Below are positions 34,520-43,207 of a DNA stretch of 64,000 nt, one piece after another. How positions within the stretch are numbered: position 1 is the stretch's first letter; the number at the start of each line of letters is the position of its first letter. Under the pieces are notes generated by a model that was not told where the DNA came from, searched no databases, and was given only the letters and a program-made list of their open reading frames with translations. The stretch comes from Lentisphaerota bacterium. Its GTDB lineage: Bacteria > Verrucomicrobiota > Lentisphaeria > Victivallales > Victivallaceae. Location of the stretch: positions 1 through 64,000 of the forward strand of contig SUWL01000001.1 in NCBI GenBank assembly GCA_015061495.1, written 5' to 3'. A program made the translations under genes and the position numbers.

Positions 34520-37057
34520 ATGGATAATATTGAACAAAAAGTGGAATCACTGCTGCGGCAGATGACATTGGAGGAAAAAATCACCATGCTCTCCGGGGGC
34601 AGCGGCATGAAAACAGCTGCCATTGACAGGTTGGGTATTCAGGCGTTGGAAATGGCGGACGGTCCCAATGGATTCCGTTCGGTCGGCCAGCAAGACAGGA
34701 AAAATACCGTAGCGTTTCCGGTCGGAGTTGCGCTTGCCGCTTCGTTTGATACGGCATTGGCGGAAAAATACGGCAGAGCCATCGGCTTGGAAGGCAATGC
34801 TATCGGGGTTCATGTCAGCCTCGGGCCGGGATTGAATCTGATGCGGACGCCATTGTGCGGAAGAAATTTTGAATACTACGGGGAAGATCCGGTACTTGCC
34901 GGCAAGATCGCCGCCGGTTACGTCCGCGGTTGTCAGCGGGAAAAGGTCGCTGCCACGCCTAAACATCTGGCTCTCAACAATCAGGAAGTGTGCCGGACGA
35001 CCGGCAGTTCCGATGTTGACGAACGCACTTTACGGGAATTGTACCTCAAAGCCTTTGAGATAATTGTTAAAGAGAGTTCACCGTGGATGATGATGTCCAG
35101 TTATAACCGTATCAACGGCACTTATGCTTCGGAAAACGGTTTCACGCAGGAGCAGATCGTCAAACGGGAGTGGGGATTTGACGGGGTGATGGTATCCGAC
35201 TGGGGCGGCGCTCACGACACCATGGGGTGTATGCTTGGCGGGCTCGATCTGGAAATGGGCGGTCCCGGTATCCACCTCACAGTTGAAAAAGTTCTGCCGC
35301 TGGTCAAATCCGGAGCGATCCCCGAATCCGTGGTCGATGACAAAGTACGCCGCATCCTCCGTCTGCTCTGCCGCACGGAAACGATCAATGGGACGGTCCT
35401 TTCCGGTACATGCGGTGGTGCGGAGCAGCAGCAGACCGCCCGGGAATGTGCTGAAGGCAGTGCTGTGCTGTTGAAAAACCGTTCATCATTGCTGCCGCTT
35501 GATCCGGCGAAACACCGGCGGATACTTTTGACCGGTCCGGAAGCGGAATTCCGTCATCATCACGGCAATTTGCGTTATCAGGGCGGCTCCGGAGCGGTTT
35601 TCAGCGACCGGGAAGTTACTCCGCTTGCCGGGTTGCAGAAATTTGCCGCAGAAAATGGTCTTGAACTTGAATACATTCCGACGATCCGTTTTCTCCATGA
35701 CCGCAAAAATCCGGCTGGCTTTTTCGGACCATCCGGGGTGAAGTGCCGGGTCTATCCGGATGCTGCCGCCATGCGCGAAGAGCGGGATCTGATCCACGAA
35801 GAGATCGATCATCAGGGGTTTCTGGAATTTTGCACGATCGCATCTCCTCCGACCGGCGGAGTGGGACTGCCGGCACAATTTACCGCCCGCATCACGGCGG
35901 AACTTACTCCGGCGGATTGTGAAGATCCCGGCGTGATCATCTCGGTATCCTCCGGCAGCTGTTCCATTACGCTTGACGGCAAGATTTATCCGGTGATCGA
36001 CACGGAACTGGATTTCATCCGTCTGCCGCTGGTTCCGGGCAGAATATCACATCTGGAAGTGGTTTATTCTCCGAAGATCACCCAGATCGGTGCTTTGCAC
36101 ATCATCAGCGATGATCCGGAGGCACTTCCGGCAGCCAAAGCGAAATTCCTCGCCGCCGCCAAAGATGCCGATGCGGTGATTTTTGCCGCCGGCAGAAATC
36201 ACTTGTATGACAAAGAAGCAATCGGCTGGGCGGATCTGCAGCAGGCGGATATGCCGGATATGAAAATGCCGGACGGTCAGGATGACTTTATCCGGGAAAT
36301 CGCGGCGGTCAATGCCAATACGGTGGTGACGCTTACCGGCGGATCGGCGATGGATGTGGAAGCGTGGCAGGAAGATGCCGGGGCGATTTTGATGCTCTGG
36401 TACGCCGGAGAAGCATGCGGGACGGTATTGGCGGATATCCTTTTCGGCAAGGTGAATCCTTCGGGGAAACTTCCGGTTTCATGGGCAAAAGATCTGCTGG
36501 ATTATCCCTGTCATGCCAATGGTTCCTATCCGGGCAACCGGGCGGATGCCGATCCGCATGTCCGCTATGATGAAGGTATCTTTATCGGTTACCGCCACTT
36601 TGACCGGGTGGAAAACAAACCGCGTTATCCCTTCGGATTCGGTTTGAGTTATTCGGCATTTGAGCAGCAGATAGTGGAAGTGAAACAGACCGGATTCAAC
36701 AGTTTCGATGCTGCCTGTCAGGTGTCAGTCAAAGTGAAAAACCTTTCCGACCGTCCCGGTAAAGAGGTCATTCAGCTTTATACCGGTGCGCTGGAACCGG
36801 AATTCCCGAGGCCGGTGAAAGAGTTGAAAGCATTTGCCAAAGTTTTCCTCGAAGCCGGTGAAGAAAAGGTGGTTACGTTTGAATTGAAGTGGAGCGATTT
36901 TGCCTGTTTCCATCCGGATAAACACCACTGGTGTGTGCCGGAGGGAAAATACGGGATATTCCTTGCTTCGGATGCCGCCACGGTGTTGGAACAGCGGGAG
37001 ATCACCTTCAAAAGTCTTGACGATTCATCTGCCAATGTTGCACTTGCCGGAGAATAA
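34520..37057 (+). CDS. Glycoside hydrolase family 3 beta-glycosidase
   Basis: The 845-residue protein is a GH3 enzyme: N-terminal TIM-like domain with ADGPNGFR, FEYYGEDP, ATPKHLALNNQE (KH motif) and the nucleophile Asp227 in VMVSDWGG; a second alpha/beta domain in two parts with an inserted beta-rich region (about 400-540) that is placed like a PA14 domain; and a C-terminal fibronectin III-like domain (about 740-815). It releases terminal beta-linked sugars, most often glucose. No signal peptide, so it probably acts in the cytoplasm on imported oligosaccharides. GAAAGG lies six bases before the ATG at 34520. It is monocistronic. Confidence 0.92.
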   Translation: MDNIEQKVESLLRQMTLEEKITMLSGGSGMKTAAIDRLGIQALEMADGPNGFRSVGQQDRKNTVAFPVGVALAASFDTALAEKYGRAIGLEGNAIGVHVSLGPGLNLMRTPLCGRNFEYYGEDPVLAGKIAAGYVRGCQREKVAATPKHLALNNQEVCRTTGSSDVDERTLRELYLKAFEIIVKESSPWMMMSSYNRINGTYASENGFTQEQIVKREWGFDGVMVSDWGGAHDTMGCMLGGLDLEMGGPGIHLTVEKVLPLVKSGAIPESVVDDKVRRILRLLCRTETINGTVLSGTCGGAEQQQTARECAEGSAVLLKNRSSLLPLDPAKHRRILLTGPEAEFRHHHGNLRYQGGSGAVFSDREVTPLAGLQKFAAENGLELEYIPTIRFLHDRKNPAGFFGPSGVKCRVYPDAAAMREERDLIHEEIDHQGFLEFCTIASPPTGGVGLPAQFTARITAELTPADCEDPGVIISVSSGSCSITLDGKIYPVIDTELDFIRLPLVPGRISHLEVVYSPKITQIGALHIISDDPEALPAAKAKFLAAAKDADAVIFAAGRNHLYDKEAIGWADLQQADMPDMKMPDGQDDFIREIAAVNANTVVTLTGGSAMDVEAWQEDAGAILMLWYAGEACGTVLADILFGKVNPSGKLPVSWAKDLLDYPCHANGSYPGNRADADPHVRYDEGIFIGYRHFDRVENKPRYPFGFGLSYSAFEQQIVEVKQTGFNSFDAACQVSVKVKNLSDRPGKEVIQLYTGALEPEFPRPVKELKAFAKVFLEAGEEKVVTFELKWSDFACFHPDKHHWCVPEGKYGIFLASDAATVLEQREITFKSLDDSSANVALAGE

Positions 37058-37077
37058 AACGGCAGGGTAAAAAAGTC

Positions 37078-37118
37078 GGGCTGCGGCAGAAGTTCTGCTG
37101 CAGCCCTGAATTTTTTTT
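37078..37118. terminator. Terminator after the GH3 gene
   Basis: GGGCTGC (37078-37084) pairs with GCAGCCC (37100-37106), with a further near-complementary inner stem, then eight T. Read on the minus strand the stem is followed by GACTTTTTT, so it may work both ways. Confidence 0.75.
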
Positions 37119-37294
37119 ACCGTTTTACGCGATAAGTTCAAATTTGGTGTGGATGTTTTGGGTGCTTTCAGTAAGTGTGCTTCCGCCGCCGGCAGCGTCC
37201 GGCAGGAGAAGCGTTGGTCATGCCGCCGGAAAGTTGACAAAAGCGTGTTGTTTCATTACCATTTTTTTTAACGTCCGGCAGCATGTTCCGGGGG

Positions 37295-38647
37295 TCACCG
37301 GCGGTTTTTGACACAGACCACCAGCGAAATTGCCACCCAGACCAGCAGCATCGCAGTGGAAAAGATCCAGACCGGCATCCAGCCGATGGAAAAGACCAGA
37401 GTCAAGGCAAATGCTGTCCACAAGCCTCCGCCCATGACCGGTTCATGGATCAACTGCTTGTAACCGAATGAGGCGGCGGCAACCGTTTTGCTCTCCGGAT
37501 CGACCGTGCGCAGCAGCATCAATCCGGTGGCAGTCACTCCCAAACCCTGGCCGAATTCTGCAATGGCGCATTCAAACCATGCCTGCTTGAAAAGTTTGGG
37601 CGCCACGTAAAGCGTGAGCAGTACGCTCCACAATACCCCGGCTGCCATCATAATGACCAGCGGCAGCCAGTTTTGCGCCACAACCGACAGCTTGATAGTG
37701 GCAACGGCGGCAACCACCAGAAAGTCCAGTGATGCTCCGGAGAGCCGCTGCATCTGTCCGTGGTCGATCAGGTGTCCGGCATTGAATTTCTGGAAAAGCA
37801 GCTGGATGATCACCCCGCCGATCATGCAGAGCGGGAAAAGCGGGAAGCCGTTGAACAATCTGGTTTTGCAATCCGGAAGCACTGTGACTTCCAGATACTG
37901 CAGTCCTTTGAGCATGGCATAACCCAGCAATATCGAAATACCGATCATGGCAATGTGCCATGCCAGCGAGTCGATGGAATCAGAGAAGACCGTCTGTTTA
38001 CCGGCAGAAGGACGTTTTTCAGCATCATACACTCCGATTTTTTCGGCGGGGGCACGGTCGTTGAAAGTTCTGACACTGCTGATGATCCCCCTGTTGAGTG
38101 CCCAGTTGATCAGTGCCATACCCAGCAGAATGCCGAAAATCATCCCGCCGGTAGCCACCGTCAACCCCAGATCTTTGCCGTCCGGCCAGTTGTTGGCGAA
38201 ACTTTCCGCCAGACCGCCAACGGTACCGTGGCCGCCTTCAAAGCCGATTTCCAGCAGATTGCCGAATGCCGGATGGACTCCGAAAAGCGGTGCCAGTATA
38301 AATCCGGCAAGCCCCAGACCAATGGCATATTGTCCCCATGCCAGCAGTTGTCCCATGCACAACTGCGGCAGTGCCATTTTGAATATCTGTCCCAGTTTCG
38401 GTGTGACCGTACCGAGAAAGAGGGCGGCGAAGATCACATTGATCAGAAATCCGGGCAGTTTGCCCATGCCGGAAATCACTCCGGCGGGCAGATATTCGCC
38501 AAAGAGGGTAAGTATCAGCAGTCCGACCGCTCCGCCGATAACTGAACTTGGCAGATAGAGCCGCTGCAAAATCGGCAGCGCCATCCGGATGAGTTTGCCG
38601 AAAAACAAAAGCAAAGATAAGAAACAGAATACTTCAACCGCAACCAT
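37295..38647 (-). CDS. gltS: Sodium/glutamate symporter-like membrane protein
   Basis: The 450-residue protein is a polytopic membrane protein of the GltS family, with about ten to twelve hydrophobic helices in two inverted halves. Typical segments are LYLPSSVIGGAVGLLIL, GFEGGHGTVGGLAESF (substrate-site region, G-E-G-G-H-G-T) and the C-terminal half ECAIAEFGQGLGVTATGLMLLRTVDP. Family members import glutamate with sodium; other substrates are possible. It is somewhat longer than E. coli GltS (401). I chose the ATG at 38647 because the membrane protein begins there; the frame is open about 50 codons further up. It lies between a bidirectional terminator and pdxT. Confidence 0.88.
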   Translation of the reverse strand: MVAVEVFCFLSLLLFFGKLIRMALPILQRLYLPSSVIGGAVGLLILTLFGEYLPAGVISGMGKLPGFLINVIFAALFLGTVTPKLGQIFKMALPQLCMGQLLAWGQYAIGLGLAGFILAPLFGVHPAFGNLLEIGFEGGHGTVGGLAESFANNWPDGKDLGLTVATGGMIFGILLGMALINWALNRGIISSVRTFNDRAPAEKIGVYDAEKRPSAGKQTVFSDSIDSLAWHIAMIGISILLGYAMLKGLQYLEVTVLPDCKTRLFNGFPLFPLCMIGGVIIQLLFQKFNAGHLIDHGQMQRLSGASLDFLVVAAVATIKLSVVAQNWLPLVIMMAAGVLWSVLLTLYVAPKLFKQAWFECAIAEFGQGLGVTATGLMLLRTVDPESKTVAAASFGYKQLIHEPVMGGGLWTAFALTLVFSIGWMPVWIFSTAMLLVWVAISLVVCVKNRR

Positions 38648-38700
38648 AATTGTGATTTCCCCCTGAAATTTCAATAAAAAGACCTTGCTCCACTTGTCTG

Positions 38701-38734
38701 GATGCATTCGTGCCGCCTCCGTTATGAACGCATC
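38701..38734 (-). promoter_or_regulatory. Hairpin in the gltS leader
   Basis: A 9-bp stem (38701-38709 with 38726-38734, one G-T pair) has a 16-base loop that presents GGAGGCGG on the minus strand, about 55 bp upstream of gltS. It may be a regulatory leader element; nothing further supports it. Confidence 0.25.
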
Positions 38735-38754
38735 GCAACAAATCGCTTGATAAC

Positions 38755-38792
38755 AAAAGGCAACTGCTTCGCAAAATACGAAAACAGTTGCC
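38755..38792 (-). terminator. Probable terminator of pdxST
   Basis: An 8-bp perfect stem (38759-38766 with 38785-38792) and, read on the minus strand, CCTTTTGTTA after it, 21 bp past the pdxT stop. The T-run is short. Confidence 0.5.
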
Positions 38793-38813
38793 AAATATAC
38801 ACTGCAAAAAAAG

Positions 38814-39407
38814 TTATGTCAAATTATCCAGTCGGGAAATAACGATTTTTTCCAGAAAATAACGGTGGATCAGATCCGAACCGGTTATTTCCGGGTGAAA
38901 TGTCATTGCCAGTTGGTTGCGGTACCGAACCGCAGTCGAAACTCCGTTACACCTGGCGAGGATCTCCACTTGCGCTCCGGTCGCGGTGATTTCCGGAGCC
39001 CGGATGAAAGGCATGGGGACATCCGGATGACCGGCAAAATTTTCATTGATATAAAAACTGCTCAACTGTCTGCCGTAGGCGTTGCGCCGTACTGTAACCG
39101 GCAATGTCCCGAAATGCACGGTGGAACTGCCGCAAAGTTTCTCTGCCAGCAAGATGGTTCCAGCACAAGTCGCCAGTACCGGCAGCCCGTTGGCAATACG
39201 TTTTTTCAGCAGGCCAAACATCTCCAGTTCCCGGAGCAGTTTGCCCTGGACTGTGCTTTCTCCTCCGGGCAGTATCAGGGCGTGGATTTTGGCAGCAAGA
39301 TCCCGTTTCTGCCGCAATTCCAGAACTTCTGCACCGAGAGATTCCATCATTTTGCGGTGTTCGGCAAATGCACCCTGCAGAGCGAGAATACCGATTTTCA
39401 GTTTCAT
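38814..39407 (-). CDS. pdxT: Glutaminase subunit of pyridoxal 5'-phosphate synthase
   Basis: The 197-residue protein is a class I glutamine amidotransferase of the PdxT/SNO family. It has the N-terminal [22 protein letters not shown], the nucleophile Cys81 in LATCAGT, FIRAPEI, and the catalytic His171-Pro-Glu173 in TFHPEITG. It delivers ammonia to PdxS for PLP synthesis in the DXP-independent pathway. The ATG overlaps the pdxS stop by 4 bp, which matches the obligate PdxS-PdxT complex. Confidence 0.95.
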   Translation of the reverse strand: MKLKIGILALQGAFAEHRKMMESLGAEVLELRQKRDLAAKIHALILPGGESTVQGKLLRELEMFGLLKKRIANGLPVLATCAGTILLAEKLCGSSTVHFGTLPVTVRRNAYGRQLSSFYINENFAGHPDVPMPFIRAPEITATGAQVEILARCNGVSTAVRYRNQLAMTFHPEITGSDLIHRYFLEKIVISRLDNLT

Positions 39408-40282
39408 ATACCTCTTTCCTCCATGATGGTGCGGATCTCATCGGCATTGATCCCGACCATTGCTTCGCCCAGACCGCAGGAGAGTTCGGCGATCATCCCC
39501 GCATCGTTGAAGTTGGCAACCGCTTTGACAATGGCGGCAGCCCGTTTTGCCGGATCACCGGATTTGAAAATACCGGAACCCACGAAAACTCCTTCCGCTC
39601 CAAGCTGCATCATCAAGGCAGCATCTGCCGGAGTGGCGATACCCCCGGCGGCGAAATTCACCACCGGCAGTTTGCCGGTTTCTTGGACCTGTTTCAGCAG
39701 ATCATAAGGTACGGACAACTCTTTGGCGGCTTCGTAAAGTTCATCTCCGGCAAGCGAGGTTATCCGGCGGATCTCCGCATTCATTTTGCGCATGTGGCGT
39801 ACTGCCTGGATGATATCTCCGGTGCCGGGTTCTCCTTTGGTGCGGATCATTGAGGCTCCTTCGGCAATGCGGCGCAGGGCTTCGCCGAGATCTCTTGCAC
39901 CGCAGACGAAAGGTACGGCAAAACGGGTTTTGTCGATATGGTAAGTGTCATCTGCCGGAGAGAGAACTTCGCTTTCATCAATGTAATCGATTTCGATTGC
40001 TTCGAGTATTTGGGCTTCCGCGAAGTGCCCGATCCGGCATTTCGCCATCACCGGAATGGTCACAGCCTGCTGGATGCCTTTGATCATTGCCGGATCGCTC
40101 ATGCGTGAAACGCCTCCGGCGGCGCGGATGTCTGCCGGGATGCGTTCCAGAGCCATGACGGCACACGCTCCGGCGTGTTCAGCGATCACCGCCTGTTCCG
40201 GGGTGGTGACATCCATGATCACGCCGCCTTTGAGCATGGCGGCAAGGTTGCGGTTAAGTTCCTGTTGTCTGGTTGTTTCCAT
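39404..40282 (-). CDS. pdxS: Synthase subunit of pyridoxal 5'-phosphate synthase
   Basis: The 292-residue TIM-barrel protein makes PLP from ribose 5-phosphate, glyceraldehyde 3-phosphate and ammonia. The two catalytic lysines fall at 81 ([12 protein letters not shown]) and 149 ([11 protein letters not shown]), exactly as in B. subtilis PdxS, which supports the ATG at 40282 as start; an ATG five codons upstream overlaps the GGAG ribosome site. Other signatures are [16 protein letters not shown] and [15 protein letters not shown]. It is the first gene of pdxST, divergent from a MocR-type regulator. Confidence 0.96.
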   Translation of the reverse strand: METTRQQELNRNLAAMLKGGVIMDVTTPEQAVIAEHAGACAVMALERIPADIRAAGGVSRMSDPAMIKGIQQAVTIPVMAKCRIGHFAEAQILEAIEIDYIDESEVLSPADDTYHIDKTRFAVPFVCGARDLGEALRRIAEGASMIRTKGEPGTGDIIQAVRHMRKMNAEIRRITSLAGDELYEAAKELSVPYDLLKQVQETGKLPVVNFAAGGIATPADAALMMQLGAEGVFVGSGIFKSGDPAKRAAAIVKAVANFNDAGMIAELSCGLGEAMVGINADEIRTIMEERGI

Positions 40283-40325
40283 GATATTTTTCTCCATTTT
40301 TTTGATTGTTTGCGCCGGAAGCGGT

Positions 40326-40354
40326 TTGACAGATAATATAATGCGGGGTATATT
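40326..40354 (+). promoter_or_regulatory. Promoter of the MocR-type regulator gene
   Basis: TTGACA (40326-40331) and TATATT (40349-40354) are separated by 17 bp, near-consensus, 35 bp before the start codon. Confidence 0.65.
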
Positions 40355-40362
40355 AAATACAA
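40335..40362 (-). promoter_or_regulatory. Likely pdxST promoter
   Basis: On the minus strand TTGTAT (40357-40362) and TATATT (40335-40340) are 16 bp apart. It interleaves with the regulator promoter, so the two divergent units cannot be read independently. Confidence 0.5.
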
Positions 40363-40377
40363 TATTTCAAATTGTAT
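40357..40377. promoter_or_regulatory. Candidate operator in the pdx intergenic region
   Basis: A perfect inverted repeat ATACAAT-N7-ATTGTAT starts 3 bp after the -10 of the regulator gene and covers the -35 of the pdxST promoter. This is a fitting site for the adjacent GntR-type regulator. Binding is inferred. Confidence 0.5.
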
Positions 40378-40388
40378 GGATTACAAAA

Positions 40389-41771
40389 ATGCCGGTAAAT
40401 TCTTTCAACAACTATCATTTAAGCTGGTGCCCGGAAGTGGAAAAACTTTCCCGCCCCTGCTATCTGGCGATAGCCAATCTGCTGGAACAGGATATCCGCA
40501 GCGGAAAACTTGCTCCGGGAACCAAACTGCCGCCCCAGCGGGAACTGGCAGATTTTCTGGATATCAACTTCACCACCGTCACCCGGGCGTATAATCTCTG
40601 CCGGGAACGGCAGCTGATCTACGGATCCATGGGCAGAGGGACATTTGTTTCTCCGCTTCCCGGAGACAGCAGTGGGGAGACCGGGAACTCTGATGTTCTG
40701 GAACTGGGGGTGGTCAACGGCTTTGATCAGGTCAACAAGCAAATTATCGAAGCCACCGGTGCCGTGTTGAAAAAGGGGTATCTGGAAAAACTCTACAGTT
40801 ATACCACTTCTTTAGGGCATTTGCACCAGCGGGCGGCAGCGGTGAACTGGATGAAAAAATTTGATGTTCTCTGCGACGAAAACCATACGGCACTGTTTTC
40901 CGGTTCGCAAAATGCCATCAGTGCGGCGTTGTTATCGCTCTTTCACCTCGGCGATACCGTGGCAGTGGATTACTTCACTTATGCCAACTTGATCGGGACG
41001 GCGCATCTTGCTCACATCCGGCTGCATCCGGTGGCAGGTGACAGCGGCGGCATGCTGCCGGAAGCATTGGATGAGTGCTGCCGTAAAAATCGTATTTCCG
41101 GTATTTTTCTGATGCCGAATTGTGCCAATCCTACCGGAATAACTTTGAGCGATGAACGCAAAAGGGCACTGGCAGAAGTGATCAAACGGCATGATCTGAT
41201 CCTTATTGAAGATGACACGGCGACCCTGCCGCCATCTGCCGGATATTGTTCACTTTATTCGCTTTTGCCGGAACAGACCCTCTATATTTGCGGTTCACTG
41301 CGCTACTTGTGCGGCGGATTGCGGGTTACGGCAGCGGCATTTCCGGAGCGTTACCGGACACATTTGCTCAATGGTCTGTTTCACTTGAATATCCGTACCA
41401 GTGCGCTGGACGGTGAGATCATGACCGAATTGATTTTAAGCGGCAAAGCCGAAGATGTTTTGCTTGAGAAACATCTTTTGGCATTGCGGGCGAACCGGAT
41501 TTTTGACCGGATCTTTCCCGATGCGCCACCGGCAGGGGAGGGAAGTTTTTTCCGGACCCTGCCGCTTCCGGCGTCGATGTCCCGGCAGCAGGAGTGTGAA
41601 ATGCTCTTTGAGAATTCCGGCATCCGGGTGCAGCATTCGGCGAGATTCACCGTTCTGCCCCGCCCGGGAAGAAACTTTTTGCGCCTGTCGGTTTCGTCGG
41701 CGGGCACGGAGAAAAAACTGCGGACCGCTTTGAGCATGGTGAAAATTATTCTGGAAAGCCGGGGAAATTGA
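40389..41771 (+). CDS. pdxR: MocR/PdxR-type regulator (GntR HTH plus aminotransferase-like domain)
   Basis: The 460-residue protein joins a GntR winged helix (about 20-90: LLEQDIRSGKLAPGTKLPPQRELADFL, TTVTRAYNL, GRGTFV) to a fold-type I aminotransferase-like domain (about 105-455, with MPNCANPTG). PdxR-type regulators sense PLP and control pdxST, and this gene is divergent from pdxS. The internal lysine that binds PLP, normally in GSFSKxLxPGLR, is replaced: the segment reads GSLRYLCGGLR, with Arg305 in its place. The EDDY motif is also altered (EDDT). It may sense something else or PLP non-covalently. The ATG at 40389 is chosen because the HTH starts soon after; upstream frame is the pdxS complement. 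Confidence 0.85.
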   Translation: MPVNSFNNYHLSWCPEVEKLSRPCYLAIANLLEQDIRSGKLAPGTKLPPQRELADFLDINFTTVTRAYNLCRERQLIYGSMGRGTFVSPLPGDSSGETGNSDVLELGVVNGFDQVNKQIIEATGAVLKKGYLEKLYSYTTSLGHLHQRAAAVNWMKKFDVLCDENHTALFSGSQNAISAALLSLFHLGDTVAVDYFTYANLIGTAHLAHIRLHPVAGDSGGMLPEALDECCRKNRISGIFLMPNCANPTGITLSDERKRALAEVIKRHDLILIEDDTATLPPSAGYCSLYSLLPEQTLYICGSLRYLCGGLRVTAAAFPERYRTHLLNGLFHLNIRTSALDGEIMTELILSGKAEDVLLEKHLLALRANRIFDRIFPDAPPAGEGSFFRTLPLPASMSRQQECEMLFENSGIRVQHSARFTVLPRPGRNFLRLSVSSAGTEKKLRTALSMVKIILESRGN

Positions 41772-41803
41772 TAAAAAAATCTTAATTTTTTTTCTGCGGA
41801 GGC

Positions 41804-41831
41804 TTGAATGTTGCCGTTTGCGGTGTATAAT
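41804..41831 (+). promoter_or_regulatory. Promoter of lptB
   Basis: TTGAAT (41804-41809) and a perfect TATAAT (41826-41831) are 16 bp apart, 60 bp before lptB. Confidence 0.55.
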
Positions 41832-41891
41832 ATGTATTGGAAAACCCGGAAACGGGGGTTGATTCAGATAAAAATTGAGTAGATAAAAATA

Positions 41892-42740
41892 ATGAGTGAC
41901 GTTAACGAAAAAACTGTGGACTGGACAGTTGTTAAGGAAGATGCTCCTAATGCCGCGGCGAATGATGCCGGTGATGTTCAGGAACAGGGCGGAAATGGGA
42001 AAATTTCTGCCAATGAACCGCTGCTGGTCAGTGCCGAAAATCTGGTGAAAACCTACAAGGGCAGGACGGTGGTCAATCAGGTTTCGCTCAATGTCCGTCC
42101 CGGAGAAGTTGTCGGTTTGCTCGGTCCCAACGGGGCGGGCAAGACCACCAGTTTCTATATGGTCATGGGGCTGGTGCGTCCGGATGGCGGCAAAGTTTCT
42201 TTCCGCGGAGTGGATGTCACCCGGATGCCGATGTACAAAAGAGCGCGTATGGGCATGGGATATCTGGCGCAGGAGCCGTCTATTTTCCGTAAACTCACCG
42301 TCGAAGAAAACATCATGGCGATCCTGGAAACTCTGGCGATCAGCCGTGCCGAAAGAAAAAAAAGATGCGCCGATCTGTTGCGTGAATTGGATCTGGAGAG
42401 GTTGAAAAATCAGAAAGCCATGACCCTTTCAGGCGGTGAACGCCGCCGTTTGGAGATCACCCGGGCAATGGTTACCAATCCATCATTCATCATGCTTGAC
42501 GAACCATTCAGCGGCGTCGATCCGATCGCAGTACATGATGTTCAGCAGATAATTCTGAAACTTAAAGAACGCAATCTGGGCATTTTGATCACCGATCACA
42601 ATGTCCGTGAAACGCTGTCCGTTGTTGACCGGGCGTATATCATGTGTATGGGCAAAGTTCTGCTTGAAGGCCCCAGTGATTTCCTGGTCAATGATCCCAA
42701 AGCCAAAGAGATCTATCTCGGACCGCAATTCACCATGTGA
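41892..42740 (+). CDS. lptB: LPS export ABC transporter ATP-binding protein LptB
   Basis: The 282-residue ATPase has an extra acidic N-terminal extension of about 40 residues, then the LptB core: LVKTYKGRTVVNQVSL, Walker A GPNGAGKTT, Q-loop AQEPSIFRKLTVEENI (the F-R-K-L-T segment is typical of LptB), ABC signature LSGGERRR, Walker B FIMLDEPFSGVDPIAV and the H-switch TDHNVRETL. It powers LPS extraction from the inner membrane with LptFG. This shows that the organism has an LPS-type outer membrane. The gene for the hibernation factor follows within 60 bp. No strong ribosome site is visible. Confidence 0.94.
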   Translation: MSDVNEKTVDWTVVKEDAPNAAANDAGDVQEQGGNGKISANEPLLVSAENLVKTYKGRTVVNQVSLNVRPGEVVGLLGPNGAGKTTSFYMVMGLVRPDGGKVSFRGVDVTRMPMYKRARMGMGYLAQEPSIFRKLTVEENIMAILETLAISRAERKKRCADLLRELDLERLKNQKAMTLSGGERRRLEITRAMVTNPSFIMLDEPFSGVDPIAVHDVQQIILKLKERNLGILITDHNVRETLSVVDRAYIMCMGKVLLEGPSDFLVNDPKAKEIYLGPQFTM

Positions 42741-42799
42741 ATGACTATACGTCATCCGGAATGGGCCGGTTGACGGAAACAAAGAAAGGTGCGCTGTCT

Positions 42800-43132
42800 A
42801 TGCTCATCAATGTTACCGGACGTCAGTTTGAAATCACTCCCGCAATCCAACATCAGACGGAAATGGTTCTTGCTCCGTTGGACATCCCGGCACTCAAAGT
42901 AACCAGTGTCAATGTGGTCATGTCCAGAGAGAAAAATCACTTCCAGGTGTCGCTGGTACTTAACTGCAAGTATCATACGCTTAAAGCAGAAGTGGAAGAT
43001 TTTGACCTGTACCGGGCTTTGGATGCAGCAGCGGCAAAGGTCGAGGCGCAGTGTCAGGATCTTAAAGAAAAGATCCAGGATCACCGTTGTACTGCAGTTG
43101 GTGCGGAACAAGGGGAAAATCAGGAAAATTGA
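42800..43132 (+). CDS. hpf: Ribosome hibernation promoting factor
   Basis: The 110-residue protein matches the short HPF/YfiA family: LINVTGRQFEITPAIQ at the N-terminus, a beta-alpha fold with FQVSLVLNCKYHTLKAEVEDFDLYRALDAAAAKVEAQ, and a short hydrophilic tail. It binds the decoding site of 70S ribosomes in stationary phase. The ATG at 42800 gives the conserved start; a GTG at 42737 overlapping lptB would add 21 unconserved residues. In proteobacteria lptB-rpoN-hpf is a common order; here rpoN is absent between them. Confidence 0.9.
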   Translation: MLINVTGRQFEITPAIQHQTEMVLAPLDIPALKVTSVNVVMSREKNHFQVSLVLNCKYHTLKAEVEDFDLYRALDAAAAKVEAQCQDLKEKIQDHRCTAVGAEQGENQEN

Positions 43133-43149
43133 TCGTTAAAGCTCTTGTG

Positions 43150-43186
43150 CGCCCGGGGACTTTGCGGTTTCCGGGCGTGTCTTTTT
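43150..43186 (+). terminator. Terminator after hpf
   Basis: CGCCCGG (43150-43156) pairs with CCGGGCG (43171-43177) and is followed by TGTCTTTTTG. Confidence 0.7.
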
Positions 43187-43207
43187 GTGTGCGGGGTAAG
43201 TTGAAGT

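Noticed and set aside
38648-38794. N-terminal extension of the gltS frame to 38794
   Set aside because: Adds about 49 residues that include a leader hairpin region, with no ribosome site; the transporter starts at 38647.
40056-40388. N-terminal extension of the MocR-type gene back to 40056
   Set aside because: The extra 111 codons are the complement of pdxS plus the promoter region; the HTH domain begins soon after the ATG at 40389.
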